Assembly: GCA_955652925.1 (NCBI GenBank)
Contig: CATPCO010000364.1
Coordinates: 1 to 6,239 of the forward strand
DNA from: an uncultured Xanthobacteraceae bacterium
GTDB lineage: Bacteria; Pseudomonadota; Alphaproteobacteria; Rhizobiales; Xanthobacteraceae
DNA length: 6,239 nt
Reading direction: 5' to 3'
This document shows, in pieces, positions 1 to 4,767 of this stretch (within the stretch, counting starts at the first letter, position 1; each line of letters begins with the position of its first letter). The notes beneath the pieces are model-generated. The model was not told the DNA's origin and searched no databases. It worked only from the letters and a program-made list of their open reading frames with translations. The translations under genes were made by a program, and so were the position numbers.

Positions 1-254
1 GCGTGCAGGTGATCCTCGACGCCACGGAAATGCTGCTTGCCGACGCTGGGATTGCGTGCGTCGATTCTTGCGCGAGCCCTGATCATCCCATGATCGATCA
101 TATCTGGCGTGAACGGCTCACCCTCGCCGACCGCCTCATTGGGCTCGAGCCGGGAGGGACTTTGCGATTCCGAGCGGCGTGCGCTCTGGAAACGTCGCGC
201 CGCAGCGCCATCGGTGCCGCGAAAGCGCTACGGGATTGGCAGCGACGGAGATAG
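1..254 (+). CDS. C-terminal fragment of an unrecognised protein (5' end outside window)
   Basis: An open plus-strand frame enters from the left edge and ends at a TAG at 252-254, giving at least 83 residues. A GTG lies at position 3, but nothing upstream is visible to show a ribosome site, so I treat this as the tail of a longer gene rather than a complete small one. The tail is soluble-looking, with an acidic/hydrophobic first half (VILDATEMLLADAGIACVD), a DHPMIDHIW stretch and a basic end (DWQRRR). I do not recognise the family. The helix-then-strand pattern with a DHP turn faintly recalls the second half of a GNAT-type acetyltransferase, but no acetyl-CoA binding motif is visible and this is only a guess. 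It converges on the DUF559 gene. Confidence 0.55.
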   Translation, partial: VQVILDATEMLLADAGIACVDSCASPDHPMIDHIWRERLTLADRLIGLEPGGTLRFRAACALETSRRSAIGAAKALRDWQRRR

Positions 255-326
255 CGGGGAGTCGCCGGTGCGTTACACCGAATTCCTGTGAAGTTGATGC
301 ACGGCGGTGCCGCACACTCGATCGCC

Positions 327-374
327 CCCTCTCCCCGCCTCTTGGGGCGGGGAGAGGGTGGGGGTGAGGGGCAA
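327..374 (-). repeat. Dispersed palindromic (REP-like) repeat, copy 1
   Basis: A perfect 13-bp inverted repeat (arms 327-339 and 346-358, 6-nt loop) is followed by a G-rich tail to 374. Read on the minus strand, positions 374 to 348 match positions 775-801 of copy 2 at 26 of 27 bases, so the two are members of one repeat family in opposite orientation. C-rich repeats of this type are common between genes in alphaproteobacteria. It lies between two convergent genes and could act as a 3' mRNA hairpin. No T-run follows either arm, so it is not a standard intrinsic terminator. The plus strand from 344 to 370 also has five runs of three or more G with very short spacers, which is compatible with a G-quadruplex. 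Confidence 0.85.
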
Positions 375-401
375 ACGTGCCGTGCGCCGAGTCCTGATGG
401 C

Positions 402-755
402 TCACGGCTCACTTCCTTCCAGCCTGGCAAGGATCGTGGATAATACCCCGTCCGTATTGCTCAGGACGTCTGAATTCCAAAAGCGCAGAACGCAGTAGCC
501 GCACGCAGTAAGCGCGCCATCGCGCACACGATCACGTGCATTCTCTGCGTGTTGACCTCCATCCACCTCGATGATGAGCTTTCTCTCTCTGCAAACAAAA
601 TCCACGATGTAAGAGCCAATTGCTTCCTGACGGACAAACTTGAATCCACCCAATCGGCGATCACGTAGCGCGAACCATAATCTGGTCTCGGCGTCAGTCG
701 CTTGCCGGCGTAGGCGCCGCTCGAGACGCACGGTTCGTTTCTGCGGCCCACGCAT
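402..755 (-). CDS. DUF559 (Vsr/MTES-like) endonuclease-domain protein
   Basis: This is a 117-residue protein, the normal length for stand-alone DUF559 proteins, which belong to the PD-(D/E)XK nuclease superfamily near the very-short-patch repair endonuclease Vsr. The family layout is complete: a basic N-terminal helix with RRLRRQATDAETRLW (14-27), a GGFKFVRQ strand (36-43), then IGSYIVDFVC carrying D52, EVDGGQHA carrying E63, D65 and H69, and the closing GYCVLRFWNSDVL (86-98). D52, E63 and D65 are the probable metal-binding residues, so the protein looks intact. The ATG at 755 has a good GGAGG ribosome site (762-766) six bases upstream. By hand count GC is about 48% across 541-660, well below the neighbours. 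Inverted copies of one repeat bracket the gene, which suggests it may have moved as a unit. DUF559 proteins are abundant but their biological role is mostly unknown. DNA cleavage is a family-based prediction. Confidence 0.93.
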   Translation of the reverse strand: MRGPQKRTVRLERRLRRQATDAETRLWFALRDRRLGGFKFVRQEAIGSYIVDFVCRERKLIIEVDGGQHAENARDRVRDGALTACGYCVLRFWNSDVLSNTDGVLSTILARLEGSEP

Positions 756-761
756 GATCCC

Positions 762-766
762 CCTCC
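762..766 (-). promoter_or_regulatory. Ribosome binding site of the DUF559 gene
   Basis: GGAGG on the minus strand, six bases before the ATG at 755, fixes that start. It sits inside a run of G tracts (minus strand, about 801 down to 759) contributed partly by repeat copy 2, so the repeat supplies much of the leader of this gene. Confidence 0.7.
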
Positions 767-774
767 CCCATCAG

Positions 775-819
775 TTGCCCCTCACCCCAACCCTCTCCCC
801 GTTAAGAACGGGGAGAGGG
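775..819 (+). repeat. Dispersed palindromic (REP-like) repeat, copy 2
   Basis: A perfect 13-bp inverted repeat (arms 791-803 and 807-819, 3-nt loop AAG) is preceded by a C-rich tail (775-790). Positions 775-801 match copy 1 read in reverse complement at 26 of 27 bases. The tail of each copy points inward, toward the DUF559 gene between them. It lies downstream of the GTPase stop codon at 876 and upstream of the DUF559 start at 755, so it may form the 3' end of one transcript and the leader of another. No obvious target duplication is seen on the outer sides of the two copies. Confidence 0.85.
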
Positions 820-875
820 AGCAGACCGAGTCCGCCGCCAGCTCCGATCCCACCTGACCGGAACATAGTCCTGGA

Positions 876-2414
876 TCACGGGCTATCGATAAGGCCCCTG
901 ACGACCATGCGTCCCGCGCGGCCAACCTGGTAGGCAAGCTCGCGCAGACTGATCCCGCCATGTCCAAGCCGAATGCGATCGAGCTGTACAAGCTTCGCCT
1001 CGTCAAGCTCAAGCGCAATGCGCGCCCAGAGCGCATCGATGTTGTAGGGCGGCGCTCCAGGCGGCATGGCGATCGGCACGATTCGATCCACCGCCAGATC
1101 GAGTGCACGCGCGGTAGCGTCCATGGCGGCTCGGATCGCGCGCGCCTTGCGCGCAAGCGGCGCGGAAACATCGTAAGGGGGTGCCCATTCTGCCGCGGGA
1201 CGCAGCTCATCGATATGGGTCAATGCCAGAATGACCGCGGGCGCACGCCGTGCAAGCTCGCTGTTCACCCAGGCGCGAAATTCATCGAGGCTCTTGCGAT
1301 CGATTGCGCGGGCTGGCTGCGTCGCTGAGGCAACCCAGATCATGAGGTCCGCGCGCGCGGCCTGCGCCAGCAGGCCTGATGCGCGCTCGGTGCTCTCGAC
1401 GAGCCCGGGCATATCGACGACAGTGACCGGCGGATGCCCTTCTGCGCTCAGCCGATATTCCGTGGCCTCTGATGTCGTCGGCACGGGTCCCACGGCACAG
1501 CGTATCTCCTGCGCCAACGCATTCACGAGACTCGACTTGCCCGCGCTGACCTGGCCCATGAGCACGATCCGCACCGGCGCCGCCGGTTCGGCGGCAACGC
1601 TCATGTCACGCTCGCGCGCCGCGCGCATCTCCGCGTCCGAGAGGGCAAGCCTGCCCGAATAGAGATCGATCGCGGCCCGGCCGACCTCGAGCACGAACAA
1701 ACGCGTGGCATTGGCACGCAGACGATAGGAGAGGACGGTGGCGGTCTTCTCCACGAAAAGGCCGCTCGTCTCTTGTCCCGCCGCCTGCAAGGGGTGGAGC
1801 AGAGCGCGCGCCATGCGCCACAACCCAAAGCCTACGCGCCATCCGGCCTGCGCGGTTTCGCCGTATTGGTCCGATTGCCGTTGCACCCACAGCAGATGAC
1901 TGAGCTTGATCGCTCTCACTCCCGGGATGACCTCGAGCGCTTTATGGCGCAGGTCGCGCGCAAGCCGCTCAGAAAGGAGAAACGCCTCAGGCAAACTGAA
2001 TTGCGCCCATGCTGTATGGGCGTGCGGATGGAAATGGCGCGCGACCGCATCGATGGTCGTTTTTGCACTGCTGAGGAACGGCTCAAACTCCGTAAAGGCG
2101 AAAGGTTCGGTCGCGTCCGCAATTTTGTGTACCTCGTCCCAGGCGTCCCGCTCGACCGTCGTCCAGCCGCGTGAGGGCTCGGCCACGTCGCCCAAAGCGA
2201 CGCGTGCCTCTTTGTTGGCACGCCGGCGCACGGTGCTCGAGAGCGGCCAAGCAAGGAGGCTCAGAGCCGCCGCCGCGATCGCCCATCGCCAGACATGCCC
2301 GCCCTGCCAGAGCCACACAATTCCAAGCGCAAGCAGTGAGAGCCATGGTACGACCACCGTGACCGTAAGCAGCACTTCCGGCCAGTAGCGTCGCGTGAAT
2401 TCGCCAAGCCGCAT
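876..2414 (-). CDS. Membrane-anchored GTPase (MMR_HSR1/Era-like G domain)
   Basis: This is a 512-residue protein. Two hydrophobic helices sit at the N terminus (about 13-36 and 41-58), followed by RRR, which suggests a hairpin anchor with the rest in the cytoplasm. Residues 80-270 are a conserved-looking, mostly helical region of no family I can name. The G domain starts near 281. G1 is GQVSAGKSS (287-295, with K293 and S294), G2 is probably T313 or T314 in PTTSEATEY, G3 is DMPG (334-337), and G4 is THID (399-402). All four are usable, so it should bind and hydrolyse GTP. The frame is open to 2696, but I place the start at the ATG at 2414. It has AGGAG (2423-2427) eight bases upstream and begins MRLGEFTRRYWPEVLL. 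The longer version would translate intergenic palindromes. It is the last gene of the operon, 148 bases after the DUF697 GTPase. The cellular role is unknown; membrane dynamics or ribosome/assembly functions would fit the family. Confidence 0.88.
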   Translation of the reverse strand: MRLGEFTRRYWPEVLLTVTVVVPWLSLLALGIVWLWQGGHVWRWAIAAAALSLLAWPLSSTVRRRANKEARVALGDVAEPSRGWTTVERDAWDEVHKIADATEPFAFTEFEPFLSSAKTTIDAVARHFHPHAHTAWAQFSLPEAFLLSERLARDLRHKALEVIPGVRAIKLSHLLWVQRQSDQYGETAQAGWRVGFGLWRMARALLHPLQAAGQETSGLFVEKTATVLSYRLRANATRLFVLEVGRAAIDLYSGRLALSDAEMRAARERDMSVAAEPAAPVRIVLMGQVSAGKSSLVNALAQEIRCAVGPVPTTSEATEYRLSAEGHPPVTVVDMPGLVESTERASGLLAQAARADLMIWVASATQPARAIDRKSLDEFRAWVNSELARRAPAVILALTHIDELRPAAEWAPPYDVSAPLARKARAIRAAMDATARALDLAVDRIVPIAMPPGAPPYNIDALWARIALELDEAKLVQLDRIRLGHGGISLRELAYQVGRAGRMVVRGLIDSP

Positions 2415-2422
2415 GGAGCGCT

Positions 2423-2427
2423 CTCCT
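2423..2427 (-). promoter_or_regulatory. Ribosome binding site setting the GTPase start at 2414
   Basis: AGGAG on the minus strand, eight bases before the ATG. It touches the outer edge of the palindrome at 2427-2467 by one base. A hairpin formed there would stand immediately upstream of the ribosome site and could influence translation of this gene; that effect is inference. Confidence 0.7.
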
Positions 2428-2467
2428 AGAGCAGGATGATTCTTCTTCGAATCGTCATCCTGCTCTA
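2427..2467. repeat. Intergenic palindrome with 13-bp arms
   Basis: Perfect inverted arms at 2427-2439 and 2455-2467 are separated by 15 bases. Further pairing is possible inside (ATT and AAT sides of the TTCTTCTTCG loop). The arm sequence TAGAGCAGGATGA resembles dispersed palindromes I know from Rhizobiales genomes, which begin with GAGCAGGATGA or GAGCATGAT, so it is probably a genomic repeat rather than a gene-specific operator. It lies between the two GTPase genes, directly before the ribosome site of the downstream one. Confidence 0.8.
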
Positions 2468-2478
2468 TCTCTTTGTTG

Positions 2479-2564
2479 GAGCATGTCCTCTTTCGCAAAG
2501 TCCCCCACCCTTTATCCCTCCCCGCTTGCGGGGGAGGGAAGGGTGGGGGTTGCGGGACATGCTC
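2479..2564. repeat. Nested intergenic palindrome (third C/G-rich repeat)
   Basis: Three layers of pairing share one centre. The outer arms are GAGCATGTCC (2479-2488) and its complement (2555-2564). The middle arms are 11 bp (2502-2512 and 2539-2549). The inner arms are 8 bp (2516-2523 and 2531-2538) around the loop GCTTGCG, with a 3-base bulge TAT on one side. The core resembles copies 1 and 2 in composition and plan but is a different subtype. The outer right arm overlaps the TGA stop of the DUF697 GTPase at 2563-2565. As RNA it would form a strong hairpin just after that stop. No T-run follows, so transcript stabilisation or attenuation is more likely than clean termination. Confidence 0.8.
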
Positions 2565-3780
2565 AGCGCTGCTTGCGCCGACCTTTGGCCTGCGCAAGCC
2601 CGGCTGCCAGCCCGTCGGCAAAGGCGCGGCGAACCTCCTCGCTCGGCGCAATGAGCCCGCGGCGCCGGTAGGCAAGCCAAACACACGCGGCTTCACCGAC
2701 GCCGACAGTCAATGCGAAAGCCGCGGCGGCATTGAGAGCTCCAGCTGCAATCGTGCCGACGACCGGCACAAGCTTGAGCGCTTCGCGCAACCCGTAGCGC
2801 AGCGCCCACCATGCAAGCGCGCCTCCTCCGACGGCACCGCTGAACTGGGCAAAGGTCGCGGGCGTCCACGTCACGCCATAGCGGCCTGCCAGCGCGCGCA
2901 GCGTAATTGCGAGCATTCCCGCTAGCCCGCTCACGCCGACAATGGGAACGGGCACCGCGCCCGCGCCGGCCGCGGCAGCACCGTAGCTGTAAATCAGCGG
3001 ACGGGCTTTCGCCCGTATGGCATCGCTTTGCGCATCAGCGCGCGCGACGTGCAACGCGACCAGCGCAGCAGGTCCTGCTTCCTGGAGGACACGCCAGAAC
3101 ATTTCCAACCCGTACTCGTTCGGCACAAATCCATCTTCGGGGACGGTAAAGTCGACCGGGACAAAACGCGGTGCTGGAGGAGGCAAGTCGTCGAACAATC
3201 GGCGTTGATACGCGAGCGCCTGCCGCAGCGCATGGGGCAATTCGGGGTTGCTCTCATCGCGCGAGTCCCCGGTGAGTGAATAGGGCTGCGGATGGCCCAT
3301 CCCCCTGGGATAAAGCCGATGCAGTCCGGTCTGCGCGACAACAATCGGCCAGTCAGGGTGGCGGCGGCGCACCTGTTGCAGCGCGCTCAGGACCGCATCC
3401 TGCACCGGGTCCGCCACCTGCATCGCGACGATAACCAGATGCGATTGCTCCTCGCACCAGGCAATGTCTTTGGCAGGGTCGTAGTTTGGCTCTCCGACGC
3501 CGCGGGTATCGAGGAATCGAAGGAGCGGCGCCTCTGCCGGCACATCGTAGAAGTCCGCCGTTCGAGTGCATGGCTCGAACCCTTCCCCGACTTGCGCGCG
3601 CGGGTCGCCGGTGAGCGCTGCAATGATGGCCGTTTTGCCTGCTCCAGTCTTGCCGAGGAGCCAAACCACAGGCGCCGTGGTCTGCGCACGCTTGCGCGCC
3701 TGCACGATGGGCTCGCCCGTGGCGCCATCCCCAAACAGAATGTCGCTGATCGCGTTCCAGAGCCGGTTGAGGGGCCGCAC
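2563..3780 (-). CDS. GTPase with C-terminal DUF697-like membrane domain
   Basis: This is a 405-residue protein. The N-terminal G domain has G1 GKTGAGKT (43-50), a G2 candidate CTRT (71-74) and G3 DTRGVG (91-96). The position where a G4 N/TKxD is expected reads QTGLH (150-154, after strand PIVVA), so the usual guanine-reading Asp is absent. Nucleotide specificity may therefore be relaxed, or another residue takes over. The C-terminal half (about 255-375) is rich in Ala, Gly and Val, with hydrophobic segments near 264-296, 312-326 and 335-370, matching the DUF697 pattern seen in YcjF-type proteins. The tail is very basic (KGRRKQR). The start is a GTG at 3780 with a weak GGGA site six bases upstream. 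The gene begins 21 bases after the preceding stop, so it is probably co-transcribed. The downstream neighbour is a second membrane GTPase, which suggests the two act together. Function is unknown. Confidence 0.87.
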   Translation of the reverse strand: MRPLNRLWNAISDILFGDGATGEPIVQARKRAQTTAPVVWLLGKTGAGKTAIIAALTGDPRAQVGEGFEPCTRTADFYDVPAEAPLLRFLDTRGVGEPNYDPAKDIAWCEEQSHLVIVAMQVADPVQDAVLSALQQVRRRHPDWPIVVAQTGLHRLYPRGMGHPQPYSLTGDSRDESNPELPHALRQALAYQRRLFDDLPPPAPRFVPVDFTVPEDGFVPNEYGLEMFWRVLQEAGPAALVALHVARADAQSDAIRAKARPLIYSYGAAAAGAGAVPVPIVGVSGLAGMLAITLRALAGRYGVTWTPATFAQFSGAVGGGALAWWALRYGLREALKLVPVVGTIAAGALNAAAAFALTVGVGEAACVWLAYRRRGLIAPSEEVRRAFADGLAAGLAQAKGRRKQR

Positions 3781-3801
3781 GAATTATCCCGCAAGCAGTC
3801 G

Positions 3802-4020
3802 CTACGCGCTACGGGTGCCGCGGGCTGCTCTTGCTACATTAGCGATGAGCGCCCCCAAGCACCCCAAGAGCAGAATTGCGCCCGCCACAAGCGGGTGATC
3901 AGGCAGGCCGAATGCAAACAAACCTGCCAGAATGACCACGCCGAGGATGGCGAGCGCGAGCGAGCCATCCTCGACAAACAAATGAGCGAGCTGGTGAAGC
4001 GCGGTGATCACGCCATTCAC
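3802..4020 (-). CDS. Small two-helix membrane protein
   Basis: This is a 72-residue protein starting at a GTG at 4020. The start codon shares GTGA with the TGA stop of the upstream membrane gene, a 4-base overlap typical of translational coupling, and GAGAGG (4028-4033) lies seven bases before it. A longer frame runs upstream, but it only reads the COG4280 gene out of frame, so I reject it. The protein has a short amphipathic start (NGVITALHQLAHLFVEDGS), a hydrophobic helix at about 21-38, a turn GLPDHP (39-43 region), a second helix at about 46-62 and a basic tail (RAARGTR). No catalytic motif is visible. The tight coupling suggests it is a partner subunit of the COG4280-type protein. I do not know a named family for it. 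Confidence 0.78.
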   Translation of the reverse strand: MNGVITALHQLAHLFVEDGSLALAILGVVILAGLFAFGLPDHPLVAGAILLLGCLGALIANVARAARGTRSA

Positions 4021-4763
4021 AGCAATACCTCTCTGCCCGGCCGGCGCGCGAGCCCCACGCCCGCAAGCCCGGTCACGAGAAACAGCCCGGCGAACGCAAC
4101 GATGGCGAGGTCGGCGCCCGGCCACGGAATACCGAGGCCCTCGCCGATCCAGAACACACCGAACGCGGACAACATCACGCCGACTGCGAATTTGAGCGTG
4201 TTTTCCGGCACCCGTGTCAGCGGCCGGTGAACCGCGAATCCGGCCGCGGCAACAAGCACGCAGGCTGCGATTGCGCCGATGCTCGCCGGCACGATCAGTC
4301 CGCGGCCAGCGCCCACTGCTATGACAATGAAAACCACTTCGAGACCTTCGAGCACCACCGCCTTGAAGCTCGCGAGCGCAGCGACCCAATCGAGCCGCGC
4401 TTGCTGCGGGCTCTCCTGCGCGCGCAGCTCCGCCGTCTCGCTGGCATAGGCAAGCGTCTCGTCATGCATCGCGATGATGCCGGCGGCGCGCAGAATAGCC
4501 TTTCGCAGCCAGCGCATGCCGAACAGCAGGAGCAGGATGCCGATTGCAAGCTGCAGCAGGTTGAGCGGAACACGATCGAGCAGCGGCCTGAGAGCGAGCA
4601 CGATCAGCACCAACACCGCAAGTCCCGCGAGCGTTCCGAGCCCCGCCGGACGCCAGCCGCGAACCGTACCGACCGCAAGCACTATGGTCAGCGCCTCGAC
4701 CGCCTCGACAAGGGAGCTGAGAAAAGCGGCGAAGACGGCGGGCGCAGCAACGGTCCAGCTCAT
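4017..4763 (-). CDS. COG4280-type integral membrane protein, possible transporter
   Basis: This is a 248-residue, very hydrophobic protein with about six to seven membrane helices. It is built from two direct repeats about 120 residues apart. SSLVEAVEALTIVLAVG (16-32) matches AVVLEGLEVVFIVIAVG (135-151), and RPLLDRVP (59-66) matches RPLTRVP (180-186). In both halves a helix of the form A-[IV]-G-x-[LM]-L-x-x-F-G then follows. Each half carries an ExxE pair in its first helix (E20/E23 and E139/E142), similar in placement to the REGLE motif of FTR1 iron permeases. A hydrophilic loop (about 96-125) joins the halves. I assign it to the uncharacterised COG4280 group from memory of related sequences. 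Transport of a cation is inference. The ATG at 4763 follows the synthetase stop by four bases, and its own stop overlaps the next start, so it sits inside an operon. Confidence 0.85.
   Translation of the reverse strand: MSWTVAAPAVFAAFLSSLVEAVEALTIVLAVGTVRGWRPAGLGTLAGLAVLVLIVLALRPLLDRVPLNLLQLAIGILLLLFGMRWLRKAILRAAGIIAMHDETLAYASETAELRAQESPQQARLDWVAALASFKAVVLEGLEVVFIVIAVGAGRGLIVPASIGAIAACVLVAAAGFAVHRPLTRVPENTLKFAVGVMLSAFGVFWIGEGLGIPWPGADLAIVAFAGLFLVTGLAGVGLARRPGREVLL
4028..4033 (-). promoter_or_regulatory. Ribosome binding site for the overlapping small membrane gene
   Basis: GAGAGG on the minus strand, within the last codons of the COG4280-type gene and seven bases before the GTG at 4020. It decides the start of the 72-residue gene. 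Confidence 0.65.
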
Positions 4764-4767
4764 GCTC

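Noticed and set aside
266..280. Small hairpin CGGTG / CACCG with a 5-base loop after the left-edge gene
   Set aside because: The stem is only 5 bp with no T-run and is expected by chance in GC-rich DNA.
327..358. Repeat copy 1 as a bidirectional intrinsic terminator for the convergent genes
   Set aside because: The stem is strong, but no run of T follows on either strand, so a termination call is not supported. It is kept as a repeat.
98..430. Minus-strand open frame spanning repeat copy 1
   Set aside because: It translates the hairpin repeat into a proline-rich stretch and overlaps both flanking genes. There is no family resemblance.
2415..2696. N-terminal extension of the membrane GTPase (94 extra residues in the same frame)
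   Set aside because: It would translate two intergenic palindromes and the end of the upstream gene, has a low-complexity proline/arginine character, and the ATG at 2414 has a clear AGGAG ribosome site and a natural membrane-protein start.
3292..4230. Long plus-strand open frame (312 codons) opposite the DUF697 GTPase and COG4280-type genes
   Set aside because: Its product is arginine-, proline- and histidine-rich with no domain pattern, while the minus-strand frames carry clear motifs. It is a by-product of high GC.
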